60,719 nt of DNA from Shewanella sp. SR44-3 (GCF_014163735.1 NZ_JACJDV010000020.1:1-60719); one strand, 5' to 3'; shown: positions 7,617 to 18,363, counted from the stretch's first letter. Program-made: numbers and translations. Notes: a model not told the origin generated them from the letters alone.

Positions 7617-8425
7617 TGAAAATTATCTCTTTTAACATTAATGGCCTGCGCGCTAGATTACATCAGTTGCAAGCCCTTATCGACCAACATCAACCCGATA
7701 TTATTGGCCTGCAAGAAACTAAAGTTCATGATGAGGCGTTTCCAGTTGCCGACGTAGAAGCCATGGGCTACAAGGTGCATTACCATGGTGGCAAGGCTCA
7801 CTATGGCGTGGCTATGCTATCAAAGCTTGACCCGATTGAAGTACAAAAAGGCTTTAGTAGCGATGAAGAGGATGCCCAGCGCCGGCTTATCATGGCCAAA
7901 TTTAACCAAGCCAATGGCCGGGTGCTGACAGTGATTAATGGCTATTTCCCTCAGGGTGAAAGCATTCACCACGAGACTAAATACCCAGCCAAGCGTAAGT
8001 TCTACCAAGATTTAATGGCTCATTTAGATGCAAACCATAGCCCTGATGAAGACATTGCTATCATAGGTGATATCAATATTTCACCGCTAGATTTAGACAT
8101 TGGCATCGGCGATGTTAACGCTAAGCGCTGGCTTAAGACGGGTAAATGCAGCTTTCAACCTGAGGAGCGTGAGTGGTTAACACGTTTACTGGATTGGGGT
8201 TTTATCGACAGTTTTCGCTTACTGCACCCAACGCGTGAACAACGCTATTCTTGGTTTGATTATCGCAGTAAAGGCTTTGATGATAACCGTGGCCTGCGCA
8301 TCGATGTGATTTTAATCACAGCCCCTATGACCACAAAGTTACTCGAGTCTGATGTGGATTATGAGCTCAGAGGCATAGAAAAGCCCTCAGATCATGCGCC
8401 AATTTGGAGCACATTTTCAGTGTAA
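7616..8425 (+). CDS. xthA: Exodeoxyribonuclease III
   Basis: A 269-residue AP endonuclease/3'-exonuclease of the exonuclease III family, acting in base-excision repair. Motifs: [14 protein letters not shown] at the start, GLQETKV with the metal-binding Glu, [11 protein letters not shown] with the catalytic Asp/Asn pair, and C-terminal SDHAPIW with the catalytic His. Length and order match E. coli XthA (268). The start overlaps the yciI stop by one base, so it is translationally coupled. A strong bidirectional terminator follows. Confidence 0.95.
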   Translation: MKIISFNINGLRARLHQLQALIDQHQPDIIGLQETKVHDEAFPVADVEAMGYKVHYHGGKAHYGVAMLSKLDPIEVQKGFSSDEEDAQRRLIMAKFNQANGRVLTVINGYFPQGESIHHETKYPAKRKFYQDLMAHLDANHSPDEDIAIIGDINISPLDLDIGIGDVNAKRWLKTGKCSFQPEEREWLTRLLDWGFIDSFRLLHPTREQRYSWFDYRSKGFDDNRGLRIDVILITAPMTTKLLESDVDYELRGIEKPSDHAPIWSTFSV

Positions 8426-8485
8426 ACCTGCTTAAACCAAGTGAGGTTACTTGGCTCTCACAGAATAAACTCTAGGCTCAAAACT

Positions 8486-8522
8486 AAAAAGCACAGTTAA
8501 CTGATGTTAACTGTGCTTTTTT
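8486..8522. terminator. Bidirectional terminator between xthA and the cytochrome gene
   Basis: AAAAAGCACAGTTAAC (8486-8501), a TGAT loop, and the complementary GTTAACTGTGCTTTTT (8506-8521). The A and T tracts on both flanks let it serve the convergent genes on either side. Confidence 0.92.
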
Positions 8523-8580
8523 ATCGCGCTAATTCGCTGTGTAACACGCGAATAGCAGCTGTCACTATGGATAGCGAAAG

Positions 8581-8877
8581 TTATTTAAGGCCTGCGTAGT
8601 AGGCTGAGATATTAACGATATCTTCATCGCTTAATGGCATTGCCATCGCACCCATAACAGGATCTTTACGGGTACCACTTTTAAAATCTTTAAGTTGCTT
8701 CTCAAGGTAAGCCGCTTTTTGGCCTTTAAGGTTTGGGTACATAGGTGCGAAAGAAACACCGTCTGCGCCATGGCAGGCAGCGCACATACCAGACTTGGCT
8801 TTACCCGCATCAACATCGGCGGCCATAGCTGACATGGACAATAAGCTGGATAATACTAATATGGCTAAGTTTCTCAT
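8581..8877 (-). CDS. Small periplasmic monoheme cytochrome c (c5/c553-like)
   Basis: A 98-residue precursor. Residues 1-20 form a signal peptide ending AMA/A. The heme site is CAACH at 32-36. The axial Met is one of those in VMGAMAMPLSDED (~75-80), followed by the last class I helix IVNISAYYAGLK. Such single-heme carriers shuttle electrons to terminal oxidases or reductases. I chose the ATG at 8877 because AAGGA lies 6 bases ahead; a TTG two codons earlier sits in that site. The gene is transcribed alone. Confidence 0.9.
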   Translation of the reverse strand: MRNLAILVLSSLLSMSAMAADVDAGKAKSGMCAACHGADGVSFAPMYPNLKGQKAAYLEKQLKDFKSGTRKDPVMGAMAMPLSDEDIVNISAYYAGLK

Positions 8878-9191
8878 CTTCAATCCTTAATTTTGGTTTC
8901 ACGACACTAGTTTCACAACACGGTTTTATCGGCTCAGTTTATTATTAAATAACTTCACTTAATTAGGCTAAATCGTCATCGAGATGTTACACCTGAGCAC
9001 GGTGGAATTCTTATTCACTCCATTAACTAGCATCGTAAATGCATCTTAACCGATAAGGAAACACCATAGAGTCACTTTGTGATCCACTCGACACTTTCTG
9101 TTTCTTATCTAAATTTAAGGCCAAAAAAAACCGCCTAAACAGGCGGTTACTTTTTTAATTATCGTAAAATGGATTCTGCTATCTTAAAAGA
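8878..9191. other. Intergenic stretch, isc terminator and cytochrome promoter region
   Basis: No gene seen. It holds the fdx-side terminator at 9123-9148 and presumably the promoter of the cytochrome gene, which I cannot place. Confidence 0.5.
9123..9148 (-). terminator. Terminator of the isc operon
   Basis: On the minus strand AACCGCCT and AGGCGGTT (arms 9141-9148 and 9129-9136) form a stem with a 4-base loop, followed by eight T residues. It is placed 44 bases after the fdx stop. Confidence 0.9.
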
Positions 9192-9530
9192 TTAGCCTTC
9201 ACTGACCATATTGATGGTGTACTTAGGGATATCAACCACCATATCACCATCAACCACCTTAGCTTGGCATGAAAGACGGCTCTCAGGCTCTAAACCCCAG
9301 GCTTTATCTAGCATGTCATCTTCTAATTCATCACTGGGCTCTAAATCATTAAATCCTTCACGAACAATCACATGGCAAGTAGTGCATGCGCATGACTTTT
9401 CACAAGCATGCTCGATGTGAATACCATTTCTTAGAGCAACATTTAAAATGGTTTCACCCACTTGGGCTTCAACCACTGCGCCATCTGGGCACAGCTCTGC
9501 GTGGGGCAAAAATACTAATTGTGGCATCAT
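9192..9530 (-). CDS. fdx: Isc-type [2Fe-2S] ferredoxin
   Basis: A 112-residue adrenodoxin-type ferredoxin. Cluster ligands are visible as C43, C49, C52 (ACEKSCACTTCH) and C88 (RLSCQAKV). DELEDDMLDKAWGLEPESR is the conserved acidic helix for docking to IscS/IscU. In the isc pathway it delivers electrons for persulfide reduction during cluster assembly. Last gene of the operon, 5 bases after the hscA stop. Length matches E. coli Fdx (111). Confidence 0.96.
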   Translation of the reverse strand: MMPQLVFLPHAELCPDGAVVEAQVGETILNVALRNGIHIEHACEKSCACTTCHVIVREGFNDLEPSDELEDDMLDKAWGLEPESRLSCQAKVVDGDMVVDIPKYTINMVSEG

Positions 9531-9535
9531 ATCAC

Positions 9536-11395
9536 CTATATATTATCGACAGACTGACCCTTAAGGGCCGCCTTAATAGAATTATCCATACGCTTTGACG
9601 CGAAATCTTGAGTCTTTTCATCTAGGGCCTTAATGGCCTGCTCGATTGCGTCTCTATCATCGCCTTTAGCAATATCAGCCAGGCTAGCAAGGGCGAGTTG
9701 CAACGATTCATGCTCACTAGGCTCAAGCAAGTCACCATCGTGAGCCATAGCAGCTTGCAAAGATTCAATCACTCGCATGGCTTCAACTTTTTGCTCGGTG
9801 AGCATACGCAGGCTGATATCGTCCTTAGCATGCTTCATGGAATCTTTAAGCATGGTCGCAATCTCAAGATCTGATAAGCCAAAGGAAGGCTTAACCTGAA
9901 TGCTGGTGTTAACGCCGGTTGACTTTTCCATGGCGGTGACGCTCAATAAGCCATCAGCATCCACTTGGAAGGTCACTCGAATGTGAGCTGCGCCAGCCGA
10001 TAATGCTGGAATATGGGTTAAGTTAAAGCGCGCCAATGAACGACAATCATCTACTAGCTCACGCTCGCCTTGTACCACATGGAAGGCCATGGCAGTTTGA
10101 CCATCTTTAAAGGTGGTAAATTCCTGAGCGCGGGCAACCGGAATAGTGGTATTGCGGGGAATAACTTTCTCCACTAAACCGCCCATGGTTTCTATGCCTA
10201 AGGACAGTGGAATAACATCAAGCAACAGCAGATCTGAATCCGGCTTATTACCCACTAAAATATCGGCTTGAATCGCAGCCCCAATAGCAACCACGCGATC
10301 GGGATCGATTGAGGTTAATGGCGCCTTATTAAACAATTGCTCAACTTGCTGGCGCACTAACGGTACCCGAGTCGAGCCACCAACCATCACAGTTTCAATC
10401 ACTTCATCTGTGCTTATGCCAGCATCACGTAGAGTGCGGCGACAGCTGCTGATGGTTTTCTTCACTAAGCTGGCAATTAAGGCTTCAAAATCTGCTTTAC
10501 TTATCTCAAGACTAAATGCTGAGTTATCTACGTTAACATGAGCGGTGACTGTTTCGTTATCGGTCAAGGCTTCTTTAACTCGGCGGGCTTCAATGAGCAA
10601 TTGGCGGGATAACTGTGCTGACATTGAGGTTAACCCCCAAGCGGCTTGCAGATGTTGCTGTAATAAATGGTCAAAATCGTCGCCGCCAAGGGCTGAGTCG
10701 CCGCCTGTAGCCAAGACTTCAAACACCCCACCACTTAAACGCAGCACAGAAATATCAAAGGTGCCGCCACCTAAGTCATAAACGGCAATTACGCCTTCTT
10801 GTTTGCTATCAAGTCCATAAGCTATGGCGGCCGCTGTGGGCTCATTGAGTAAACGCAGCACTTTTACGCCCAGTAATTCGGCCGCATCTTTAGTGCCTTG
10901 ACGCTGGGCATCATCAAAGTAGGCCGGCACTGTAATTACCACGCCTTGTAATTGACCGCCTAAGGTCTGCTCTGCCCGCTCAATTAAAGGGCGCAATATG
11001 TCCGCAGAGGCTTGAATAGGGTTAACCGCCCCTTGAGGCATAACAAATAAAGGTAGCCCTTGTTCAGTGGCAGAAAATTCATAGGGGAATACTTGCGCAC
11101 TCCCTTGAATATCATTAAGACTTTTACCCATAAAACGCTTCACAGACACTAATGTTTGCGCGGGGAAAAGTGCCGACAAGGCTTCAGCGTCATAGCCAAC
11201 TAAGGTTGAGTCAACGCCATAATGCACAACCGATGGCAAAGAATGACGCCCTTCGCTATCAGCTAAGGTCAGCGCTTCACCGCTTCGAACTGCGGCAACT
11301 AAGGAATTTGTGGTGCCAAGGTCTATGCCCACAGCGAGTCTATGTTCGTGAGGCGCGGCACTTTGGCCAGGCTCAGCAATCTGCAACAGTGCCAT
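9536..11395 (-). CDS. hscA: Fe-S assembly chaperone HscA (Hsp70 family)
   Basis: A 619-residue specialised Hsp70. The ATPase domain begins with [13 protein letters not shown] (~21-33), with phosphate loops [11 protein letters not shown] and MVGGSTRVP. The substrate domain follows from ~390 with a helical lid at the C-terminus. HscA binds the LPPVK motif of IscU, present here in iscU, and with HscB promotes cluster transfer. It lies 71 bases after hscB and 5 before fdx. Length agrees with the family (~616-620). Confidence 0.96.
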   Translation of the reverse strand: MALLQIAEPGQSAAPHEHRLAVGIDLGTTNSLVAAVRSGEALTLADSEGRHSLPSVVHYGVDSTLVGYDAEALSALFPAQTLVSVKRFMGKSLNDIQGSAQVFPYEFSATEQGLPLFVMPQGAVNPIQASADILRPLIERAEQTLGGQLQGVVITVPAYFDDAQRQGTKDAAELLGVKVLRLLNEPTAAAIAYGLDSKQEGVIAVYDLGGGTFDISVLRLSGGVFEVLATGGDSALGGDDFDHLLQQHLQAAWGLTSMSAQLSRQLLIEARRVKEALTDNETVTAHVNVDNSAFSLEISKADFEALIASLVKKTISSCRRTLRDAGISTDEVIETVMVGGSTRVPLVRQQVEQLFNKAPLTSIDPDRVVAIGAAIQADILVGNKPDSDLLLLDVIPLSLGIETMGGLVEKVIPRNTTIPVARAQEFTTFKDGQTAMAFHVVQGERELVDDCRSLARFNLTHIPALSAGAAHIRVTFQVDADGLLSVTAMEKSTGVNTSIQVKPSFGLSDLEIATMLKDSMKHAKDDISLRMLTEQKVEAMRVIESLQAAMAHDGDLLEPSEHESLQLALASLADIAKGDDRDAIEQAIKALDEKTQDFASKRMDNSIKAALKGQSVDNI

Positions 11396-11466
11396 AATTT
11401 ACCATCTTGTTATTGGCCAAGCTAAGCTCAACCATGGGTGATCCAATAAGAGTTTACTCGATGTGA

Positions 11467-11991
11467 TTAGTCAAGCAAGGCATCTTCAATATGGGTTAAC
11501 TCTTGTTGTAATTTTGCCATAAATTTAAGCTTACGCACTTGATCTGCCGCCTTTAGATAGGCAACCTCATCTTGGGTTTGCAATAAATGGCTTAACTGTG
11601 AGAACAACAGTTTTTCATGAGCTGAGAATGAATCGTAGAGTTCATCAATTTGAGCTTGGGGCTGCTTGCTATGCTTAATGTCTTCCAAAGCTTCACGCCA
11701 GTCCATCTGCTGCATTAAAAATGCAGTGTCTTTGACTGTGGTGGTTTCATGACTTAAGTCGACGCCACCTAGGCTAAGCAGGTGCTCTGCACGGCGTAGT
11801 GGCTGCTTTAGGGTATGATAACCGTCATTAACTTGAGCTGTGCGCTGTACGGCGAGTAGCTTTTGCTGCTCGCTGTCATTGGCAAACTTATCGGGATGGA
11901 CCGCTTTTTGCAGCTCGCGGTAGCGCTCAGCAAGTAAGCCAGTATCGATATCGAAGGAAGGTATAAAATTAAACAGGTTAAAATAGTTCAT
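11467..11991 (-). CDS. hscB: Co-chaperone HscB (J-domain, isc)
   Basis: A 174-residue protein with a J domain whose HPD triad is at residues 32-34 (AVHPDKF), followed by the C-terminal three-helix domain that binds IscU. HscB stimulates the HscA ATPase and presents IscU to it. I set the start at ATG 11991, giving MNYFNLFNF as in E. coli (MDYFTLF); a TTG two codons earlier is not needed. Lies between iscA and hscA in conserved order. Confidence 0.95.
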   Translation of the reverse strand: MNYFNLFNFIPSFDIDTGLLAERYRELQKAVHPDKFANDSEQQKLLAVQRTAQVNDGYHTLKQPLRRAEHLLSLGGVDLSHETTTVKDTAFLMQQMDWREALEDIKHSKQPQAQIDELYDSFSAHEKLLFSQLSHLLQTQDEVAYLKAADQVRKLKFMAKLQQELTHIEDALLD

Positions 11992-12036
11992 TGGCAAACA
12001 TCATGCTTTTTGTATTTGATAGCAAAAGCTGAGAGC

Positions 12037-12360
12037 TTACACAGTAAAGCTCTCACCACAACCGCACTCACCTTTCGCATTTGGGTTATTAAATTGGAAA
12101 CCTTCATTAAGGCCTTCTTTCACGAAATCCAATTCAATTCCTTGCAGATAGATGAAACTTTTAGCATCAATAATGATGTTAACATCATCTATGGTGTAGA
12201 TTTCATCATCGTCATTGAGTGTGTCAACAAACTCAATCACGTATGCCATGCCTGAGCAGCCAGAAGTACGTAACCCAAGACGAAGACCTAATCCTTTGCC
12301 GCGATTGACGAGAAATGATCTTACTCTGTCAGCCGCAGCAGGAGTCATTGTAATTGCCAT
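12037..12360 (-). CDS. iscA: Iron-sulfur cluster assembly protein IscA
   Basis: A 107-residue A-type carrier with the three conserved Cys: TSGCSGMAY and the C-terminal CGCGES. IscA accepts iron or clusters and helps deliver [4Fe-4S] clusters. TGGAG precedes the ATG. It sits between iscU and hscB, 14 bases after the iscU stop. Confidence 0.96.
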   Translation of the reverse strand: MAITMTPAAADRVRSFLVNRGKGLGLRLGLRTSGCSGMAYVIEFVDTLNDDDEIYTIDDVNIIIDAKSFIYLQGIELDFVKEGLNEGFQFNNPNAKGECGCGESFTV

Positions 12361-12374
12361 GTTAACTCCAGGTA

Positions 12375-12758
12375 TTACTTAACTTGTCTAGATTTATACT
12401 CATCAAGCGCGGCTTTAATCGCGTCTTCAGCCAAAATCGAGCAATGAATTTTCACTGGAGGTAACGCCAATTCTTGTGCGATATCAGCATTTTTGATGCT
12501 GCCAGCTTGCTCAACACTTTTGCCTTTTACCCACTCAGTTACCAATGAGCTAGATGCAATGGCGCTGCCACAACCGTAAGTCTTGAATTTTGCATCTTCG
12601 ATAATGCCATCAGCACTGATCTTAAGTTGCAATTTCATTACGTCACCGCACGCCGGCGCACCAACCATGCCGGTGACAACACTGGGATCATCTTTATCGA
12701 ATGAGCCTACGTTACGTGGGTTTTCGTAGTGATCTATTACTTTTTCGCTATAAGCCAT
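12375..12758 (-). CDS. iscU: Fe-S cluster scaffold IscU
   Basis: A 127-residue scaffold. Cluster ligands C37 (GAPACGDV), the Cys of YGCGSAI and the Cys of VKIHCS are present, as is the HscA-binding LPPVK motif. IscU builds [2Fe-2S] clusters from sulfur given by IscS. GGAGCAG precedes the ATG. It lies 38 bases after iscS. Confidence 0.97.
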   Translation of the reverse strand: MAYSEKVIDHYENPRNVGSFDKDDPSVVTGMVGAPACGDVMKLQLKISADGIIEDAKFKTYGCGSAIASSSLVTEWVKGKSVEQAGSIKNADIAQELALPPVKIHCSILAEDAIKAALDEYKSRQVK

Positions 12759-12796
12759 GATACTGCTCCAAATACCGTGAAGGTATTATCAAAAAA

Positions 12797-14011
12797 TTAG
12801 TGATGTGCCCATTGGACTTGATTCAAATCGATACCGTCTTTAAACATTTCCCAAAGCGGTGACATTTCGCGCAATTTATCTATGGATTGGGTAATGACTT
12901 TGATCGCATGATCTATATCTTCATCTGTGGTGAAGCGGCCAATTGAGAAACGAATTGAGCTGTGGGCCATTTCATCATTTAAGCCTAATGCACGTAATAC
13001 ATAGCTTGGCTCTAAACTTGCTGAGGTACAGGCAGAACCTGAAGAGACAGCTAAGTCTTTCAATGCCATCATCAATGACTCACCTTCAACGAAGTTGAAG
13101 CTGACATTTAAGCTGCCGCAAAAACGCTGCTCCATGTCGCCATTGATGTACGTTTCTTCGATGTGCTTAACGCCATTCCATAATTTGTCACGTAAAGTGC
13201 GGATACGGGCGTTATCGATTTCCATATCTTGCTTAGCAATCGCCGCGGCTTCACCTAATCCCACCAATTGGTGAGTCGCAAGGGTGCCACTGCGCATACC
13301 ACGTTCATGGCCGCCACCGTGCATTTGTGACTCTAAACGAATGCGTGGCTTACGACGCACATAAAGGGCACCAACCCCTTTGGGGCCGTACATTTTATGG
13401 GCAGAAATAGAAATCAAATCAACTTTAAGTTGCTGTACATCGATTGGTAATTTACCTGCGCTTTGGGCTGCATCCATATGGAAGAAAATACCCTTTGAGC
13501 GGCATAACTCACCAATAGCCATCACATCTTGAATAACACCGATTTCGTTATTCACGTGCATGATGCTGACTAGAATAGTGTCATCACGCATGGCAGCTTC
13601 AATACGCGACAGTGGAATTAGGCCGTTTGCTTCTGGCTCAAGGTATGTCACCTCGTAACCTTCACGCTCTAATTGACGGCAAGTATCTAATACTGCTTTA
13701 TGTTCTGTTTTACTGGTGATGATGTGCTTGCCTTTCTTGTGATAGAAATGCGCAATGCCTTTGATCGCCAAGTTGATTGATTCAGTTGCACCAGAAGTAA
13801 ACACAATTTCTCTGTGGTCGGCGTTAATCAAATCAGCCACTTGGTTACGGGCAATATCCACCGCTTCTTCGGCTTGCCAACCATACTTGTGTGAACGGGA
13901 TGCTGGATTTCCAAACACACCATCCATCGTCATGTGTTGCATCATTTTTTCAGCAACGCGAGGATCCACTGGGGTTGTTGCGGCATAATCTAAATAGATA
14001 GGAAGCTTCAT
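12797..14011 (-). CDS. iscS: Cysteine desulfurase IscS
   Basis: A 404-residue PLP enzyme. The PLP-binding Lys lies in [10 protein letters not shown] and the persulfide Cys in the mobile loop [17 protein letters not shown]. It removes sulfur from cysteine for IscU, tRNA thiolation and other acceptors. I set the start at the ATG at 14011 ([18 protein letters not shown]), preceded by GGAG and giving the same length as E. coli IscS; an upstream TTG in frame is rejected. Second gene of the isc operon. Confidence 0.97.
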   Translation of the reverse strand: MKLPIYLDYAATTPVDPRVAEKMMQHMTMDGVFGNPASRSHKYGWQAEEAVDIARNQVADLINADHREIVFTSGATESINLAIKGIAHFYHKKGKHIITSKTEHKAVLDTCRQLEREGYEVTYLEPEANGLIPLSRIEAAMRDDTILVSIMHVNNEIGVIQDVMAIGELCRSKGIFFHMDAAQSAGKLPIDVQQLKVDLISISAHKMYGPKGVGALYVRRKPRIRLESQMHGGGHERGMRSGTLATHQLVGLGEAAAIAKQDMEIDNARIRTLRDKLWNGVKHIEETYINGDMEQRFCGSLNVSFNFVEGESLMMALKDLAVSSGSACTSASLEPSYVLRALGLNDEMAHSSIRFSIGRFTTDEDIDHAIKVITQSIDKLREMSPLWEMFKDGIDLNQVQWAHH

Positions 14012-14101
14012 AACACACTCCGTACTCAATTCTTGAACTCAAACGCTGTTGAGAACGACACTAAGTACTATAATAATTTTATTTAAATCAACATAGTAGA
14101 G

Positions 14102-14563
14102 TTAAAGACTCAGTCTATGCTCCTTCTGAATTTCATCTTGCTTTAACGAAATAAATTGCACATCTCGCTTTTGCATCAAGCCAGCAAGTGAAATACCATC
14201 CAAGAAGTCGGCGATCTGCTTGCTAAGATCACCCCACAATGAATGGGTTAAGCAACGTGTGCCACTCTGGCAATTTCCTTTGCCTTGACAGCGAGTAACA
14301 TCAACAGACTCATCTACTGCATGCACGACCATGCTAATAGAGATATCTTTTGCTTCTAAACCTAAATGGTAACCGCCACCAGGACCACGGACACTGGCGA
14401 CTAGGCCTTCTTTGCGTAATTTTGCAAAAAGTTGTTCTAGATAAGAAAGCGATATCCCCTGTCTTTCAGAGATATCAGCTAAGGGAACTGGCCCAGTTGT
14501 TGAATGAATCGCTACATCCAACATGGCTGTTACTGCGTAGCGACCTTTTGATGTAAGTTTCAT
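14102..14563 (-). CDS. iscR: Fe-S sensing regulator IscR (Rrf2 family)
   Basis: A 153-residue Rrf2 regulator starting [16 protein letters not shown]. The [2Fe-2S] cluster Cys triplet is visible as [14 protein letters not shown] (C-x5-C-x5-C), followed by a conserved His. Holo-IscR represses the isc operon; apo-IscR acts at other sites. The longer in-frame TTG start is unlikely because MKLTSKGRY is the conserved N-terminus and GGGAG lies upstream. First gene of the operon, directly downstream of two IscR-type sites. Confidence 0.96.
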   Translation of the reverse strand: MKLTSKGRYAVTAMLDVAIHSTTGPVPLADISERQGISLSYLEQLFAKLRKEGLVASVRGPGGGYHLGLEAKDISISMVVHAVDESVDVTRCQGKGNCQSGTRCLTHSLWGDLSKQIADFLDGISLAGLMQKRDVQFISLKQDEIQKEHRLSL

Positions 14564-14602
14564 ATTGACTACAACTCCCAAAAGTATGACCTAATTTCAT
14601 CA

Positions 14603-14652
14603 TACCCGAGTAAATTAGTCAAGTATTAAACCGAGTGATTTACTCAAGTATT
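14603..14652 (-). promoter_or_regulatory. Two abutting IscR type-1 sites in the iscR promoter
   Basis: Read on the minus strand, 14652-14628 starts ATACTTGAGTAAATCACTCG and 14627-14603 starts ATACTTGACTAATTTACTCG and ends GGGTAT. Both fit the published type-1 consensus ATASYYGACTRWWWYAGTCRRSTAT and are end to end. This architecture matches iscR autorepression in E. coli. Confidence 0.85.
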
Positions 14653-14826
14653 ATTTGAAAAAATCCATATAAATGGCGACAAGTAGCTGCGGTATTTAAC
14701 CTTTTTATGACTAAACATTCAATCCAAAAGGCTGAATTTACTTAAATCAGTAAGGTTTGCGATGAAAGTAAGCTTCTTGGTGTCATTACGGTTACATAAA
14801 GCCAACAATTTAAGCTCGAATCCCCC

Positions 14827-15648
14827 CTAGATACTTGGGTCAAACTCATCCAAATCCAGTTTACGTCTTTGAGCTGCAGCTTTCTCTGCTTCATCAAACT
14901 CACCCACATTAAGTTGGGGCAGTTTATCGGTGCACACATTGCCGCCCATGCCCTGAATGGCTTGGCACAAATCTTGTACTTTGGAATCCATCAAATGCAT
15001 GTGGTCGAGCATTTGACCTATGGCATTAGCAACAGGATCAGGATTGTCCGGCGACACCGCATAAGCATCAAAACCATATTTTTCAGCCATGGCGCTGCGA
15101 CGCTGAGTTTTCTCATTAGATTGCTCAGTCGGCGTTGCTACCACTCGCCCTGGAATACCTACCACAGTGGTATTTTTGGGGACGTCTTTAACCACCACAG
15201 AGTTGGACCCTACCCGAGCGCCATCATGCATAGTGATAGGGCCTAGAATTTTAGCCCCTGCCCCTACGACCACATTATTTTCTAATGTGGGATGGCGCTT
15301 ACCAGCTCGCCAAGTGGTGCCGCCTAAGGTGACCCCATGATATAAAGTACAATCATCACCAATTTCGGCAGTTTCACCAATCACGACACCCATGCCGTGG
15401 TCGATAAAAAAACGTCTTCCTATGGTGGCACCAGGGTGAATTTCGACCCCAGTAAGCCAGCGTGAAAAAGTCGACAAACAGCGAGCGCTTAGCTTCCAAT
15501 CGGCGCGCCACAACTTATAGCTTGCCCTGTGGATCCAAATGGCTTGCATGCCTGGATAATTAAATAAAATTTCAAAGGCATTGCGCGCCGCGGGATCGCG
15601 ATGATAAATGGAGGCTATGTCTTCTTTAATTCTGGCTATCATGCCCAT
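14827..15648 (-). CDS. cysE: Serine O-acetyltransferase
   Basis: A 273-residue left-handed beta-helix acetyltransferase making O-acetylserine, the committed step of cysteine synthesis. Seen: N-terminal helical region ([21 protein letters not shown]), then hexapeptide repeats with [20 protein letters not shown] (catalytic His and Asp) and GVTLGGT. The C-terminal ~60 residues after VVATP are a species-variable tail. AAAGGA precedes the ATG at 15648. Next to the isc operon, which uses cysteine as sulfur source; trmJ is 17 bases upstream on the same strand. Confidence 0.95.
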   Translation of the reverse strand: MGMIARIKEDIASIYHRDPAARNAFEILFNYPGMQAIWIHRASYKLWRADWKLSARCLSTFSRWLTGVEIHPGATIGRRFFIDHGMGVVIGETAEIGDDCTLYHGVTLGGTTWRAGKRHPTLENNVVVGAGAKILGPITMHDGARVGSNSVVVKDVPKNTTVVGIPGRVVATPTEQSNEKTQRRSAMAEKYGFDAYAVSPDNPDPVANAIGQMLDHMHLMDSKVQDLCQAIQGMGGNVCTDKLPQLNVGEFDEAEKAAAQRRKLDLDEFDPSI

Positions 15649-15665
15649 AGATTTTCCTTTGCCCC

Positions 15666-16469
15666 TTACTCTTTTGGCGGCATTTTTTTATCGATAGAGG
15701 TTAAAATTCCACGAAGGATATTCATTTCTTGTTCTTCAACACGAGCACGGCTGAAAAGGCGTCTGAGTTTCATCATGATTTGCCCAGGATGATTCTTAAT
15801 CACAAAGCCTGTGGCCAACAGCGTCGATTCTAAATGTGTATAAAAACGCTCTAAATCTGCTGATAACGGATATGCTTGAGGCACGGCATCGTCTTGAATT
15901 ATATCTAGGACTTCAGCTGATGACGCGATATTTTGCTTAGTGATTTCAGGCTTTTCATCAGAAGACGCCATAGCATCAACCTGAGCTAAATGTGCCACTC
16001 GAGCTTCATAACAGATGATTTGTACAGCTTGGGCTAAATTTAATGAACTGTATTCTGGGTTGGCAGGAATCGCCACATGAAATTGGCAACTTTGTAACTC
16101 TTCATTGCTCAAACCATTGTTCTCTCGGCCAAATACGATAGCAACAGGCCCATTAACGGCTTCAGCGGTGAGTTTTATACCCGCTTCTCTTGGATTAAGC
16201 ATTGGCCAATCTAAAGTGCGGCTACGAGCACTGGTTGCAATCACTAAACTACAATCGGCAATGGCTTCGGCTAATGAGTCAACCCGAGTTAAGTGCTTTA
16301 AAATGTCGCTTGCACCCGCTGACAAAGCGATAGATTGACCATCGGGTTCAACCTTCGGCTCAGCAAGGTATAAGTTTGATAATCCCATGGTTTTCATGGC
16401 TCTTGCTGTAGAGCCTATGTTTCCTGGGTGCGTTGTTCCAACTAAAACGACACGAATATTACTGAGCAT
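15666..16469 (-). CDS. trmJ: tRNA (cytidine/uridine-2'-O-)-methyltransferase TrmJ
   Basis: A 267-residue SPOUT methyltransferase. Family features: [24 protein letters not shown] at the N-terminus (residues 6-29), [16 protein letters not shown], and the trefoil-knot SAM segment [18 protein letters not shown]. TrmJ methylates the ribose of tRNA position 32. It is commonly upstream of cysE and iscR in gammaproteobacteria, as here. Divergent from suhB, also the usual neighbour. Confidence 0.95.
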   Translation of the reverse strand: MLSNIRVVLVGTTHPGNIGSTARAMKTMGLSNLYLAEPKVEPDGQSIALSAGASDILKHLTRVDSLAEAIADCSLVIATSARSRTLDWPMLNPREAGIKLTAEAVNGPVAIVFGRENNGLSNEELQSCQFHVAIPANPEYSSLNLAQAVQIICYEARVAHLAQVDAMASSDEKPEITKQNIASSAEVLDIIQDDAVPQAYPLSADLERFYTHLESTLLATGFVIKNHPGQIMMKLRRLFSRARVEEQEMNILRGILTSIDKKMPPKE

Positions 16470-16561
16470 GATGGTTTACTAAACTAATCAACAAATGAAG
16501 GCTGGCATACTATCACATGCTGCAGCCTGTGGTAATAATCTGCTTATATGAAAATCATCAT

Positions 16562-16589
16562 TTGATATAATCAATTATTTACGTATAAT
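16562..16589 (+). promoter_or_regulatory. Sigma-70 promoter of suhB
   Basis: TTGATA (16562-16567), a 16-bp spacer, and TATAAT (16584-16589), followed by GC-rich CGGCCGC. It lies 41 bases before the suhB ATG. Confidence 0.75.
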
Positions 16590-16630
16590 ACGGCCGCTAT
16601 TTATCGTTCTTTAACATCCAGGGGATTGCT

Positions 16631-17434
16631 ATGCATCCGATGCTGACTATCGCTACGCGCGCTGCACGCGCCGCGGGCCAAACTATTATGCGCGCCTATA
16701 CTGAACTCGACCGTGTCGAAGTTTCTGCCAAAGGACTAAACGACTTTGTGACCAGTGTAGACAAGGAAGCTGAAGCTACTATTGTGTATCAGATCCGTAA
16801 ATCTTACCCAGACCACACAGTGGTGGGCGAAGAGAGCGGTGAACATCGCGGTGACAACAAAGATTATATCTGGATAGTCGATCCTCTTGATGGCACGAAC
16901 AACTTCGTTCGTGGTATTCCTCATTTCGCTGTTTCTATTGCCCTTCAATACAAAGGCAAAATTGAAGTGGCTGTGATTTATGATCCCGTCCGTGAAGAAC
17001 TCTTTTCTGCTGTACGTGGTAAAGGTGCAAAACTTAATGATTTTCGCTTACGCGTGACCAAGGTAACTGAATTAAACAATACCTTAATCGGTACTGGCTT
17101 CCCGTTCAAAGCTCGCCAACACACTGAAAGTTACATGAAAATTCTGACCACACTGTTCCCTGTGTGTGCAGATCTTCGCCGTGCAGGTTCTGCAGCGTTA
17201 GACTTAGCTTATGTTGCGGCTGGCCGTTTAGACGGTTTCTTTGAAATTGGTCTTAAACCGTGGGACATTGCAGCGGGCGATCTTATCTGCCGCGAAGCTG
17301 GCGGCACCGTGACTGACTTTACCGGTAATCATAACTATATGGCTTCTGGCAATATCGTTGCAGGTTCTCCTAAAGTGACCACTGAACTTGTGAAATTAAT
17401 GCGCCCATTACTAAATGATGGCTTAAAGCGTTAA
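16631..17434 (+). CDS. suhB: Inositol-1-monophosphatase SuhB
   Basis: A 267-residue Mg-dependent phosphatase of the IMPase family. Metal sites: GEESGE, DPLDGTNNFVRGIPHF, and WDIAAGDLICREAGG near the C-terminus. In E. coli SuhB also joins the rRNA antitermination complex and is essential for normal ribosome maturation. AGGGG precedes the ATG. It is divergent from trmJ, the usual gammaproteobacterial arrangement. A clear terminator follows. Confidence 0.95.
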   Translation: MHPMLTIATRAARAAGQTIMRAYTELDRVEVSAKGLNDFVTSVDKEAEATIVYQIRKSYPDHTVVGEESGEHRGDNKDYIWIVDPLDGTNNFVRGIPHFAVSIALQYKGKIEVAVIYDPVREELFSAVRGKGAKLNDFRLRVTKVTELNNTLIGTGFPFKARQHTESYMKILTTLFPVCADLRRAGSAALDLAYVAAGRLDGFFEIGLKPWDIAAGDLICREAGGTVTDFTGNHNYMASGNIVAGSPKVTTELVKLMRPLLNDGLKR

Positions 17435-17473
17435 TTATCAAACAACAGCTCAGTCCGCTATTGGTATAAAAAC

Positions 17474-17507
17474 AACCGCCGAGTATCATGCTTAGGCGGT
17501 TTTTTTA
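17474..17507 (+). terminator. Terminator of suhB
   Basis: AACCGCC (17474-17480) pairs with GGCGGTT (17495-17501), then a T run. An in-frame ATG at 17488 of the next gene falls inside this hairpin, which argues against using it as that gene's start. Confidence 0.9.
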
Positions 17508-17547
17508 TGGCCCTATTTTGCACCGTCCACTCATCAGGATAAACACA

Positions 17548-17952
17548 ATGTCACTAACCCGTAGAGTAAGCTTGTCCTTACTTAAAAAAATCGAATACTT
17601 AGTACTCTTTATCATCGCAATAGCAACCTTAGTCTCTATTGGTGAAGAAATTTACAGCATGATAAATTTACGCACTGTAGCCTTAGCTGATTTATTGCTG
17701 TTGTTTATCTATCTTGAAGTGCTCGCCATGGTGGTCAATTATATCGAATCGGGCAAACTGCCGATCCGCATGCCACTTTATATCGCCATCGTCGCTCTGG
17801 CCCGTTATCTTATCTTAGACATGAAAGCCATGGATGATTGGCGTATTTTGGCCATTTCACTTTCAACTATCCTACTGGCTGTCACTGTAATAGTGATCCG
17901 CTGGGGTCAGCTTAAAATGCCTTATCCAAAAAATCAGGACTATGATAACTAA
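17548..17952 (+). CDS. psiE: PsiE-family membrane protein
   Basis: A 134-residue protein with about four membrane helices and the PsiE pattern: LVLFIIAIATLVSIGEEIY, a LLLLFIYLEVLAMVV helix, GKLPIRMPLYIAIVALARYL, and a final helix. PsiE is a phosphate-starvation-inducible inner-membrane protein of unknown mechanism. I chose ATG 17548, with AGGAT upstream; the upstream ATG lies in the suhB terminator. I see no convincing PhoB box, so the phosphate link is by family only. Confidence 0.85.
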   Translation: MSLTRRVSLSLLKKIEYLVLFIIAIATLVSIGEEIYSMINLRTVALADLLLLFIYLEVLAMVVNYIESGKLPIRMPLYIAIVALARYLILDMKAMDDWRILAISLSTILLAVTVIVIRWGQLKMPYPKNQDYDN

Positions 17953-18057
17953 CTGACTTAAGTTGCTCAAAAAGATGTTTTTTAGCACCTTCATTGGTAT
18001 AAATAGAAAAAGTGATTATGCTATTTCTACTGCATGGCATTCTTTCGGAGAACCAAT

Positions 18058-18363
18058 ATGAGTTCAGCATCTAGTCATGAAATAGAAAAACGTGATTCAA
18101 TCCGCTTAGATTTAGAAGCTGAGCGTGTGCTTATTGATTGGAAAAATAGTGATGGTACCGAACAGCAAGACTATGCAGTCTGTATGGACTTAGCCCGCAA
18201 TGGCTTGCTGTTTGATTATAGCTACCCTTTTGATATTGGTGCCCTGATTGCGGTAACCTTTAACCCTAACACAGATAAACAACATCAAGTCTTCGGCCAA
18301 GTATGCAGATGTAATACTCGCTCCGCAGAAAGCTTCTATGTTGCCTTGCAGCTGTTAAATTAG
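18058..18363 (+). CDS. PilZ-domain protein (c-di-GMP receptor type)
   Basis: A 101-residue single-domain PilZ protein. The RxxxR arm is seen as KRDSIR (R12 and R16). The second motif reads DLARNG where the consensus is D/NxSxxG, so the Ser is replaced by Ala, as in several functional PilZ domains. c-di-GMP binding is therefore likely but not certain. GGAG lies 8 bases ahead of the ATG at 18058, so the ATG 8 codons earlier is rejected. It is followed at 75 bases by a ParA-like gene on the same strand. Confidence 0.85.
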   Translation: MSSASSHEIEKRDSIRLDLEAERVLIDWKNSDGTEQQDYAVCMDLARNGLLFDYSYPFDIGALIAVTFNPNTDKQHQVFGQVCRCNTRSAESFYVALQLLN

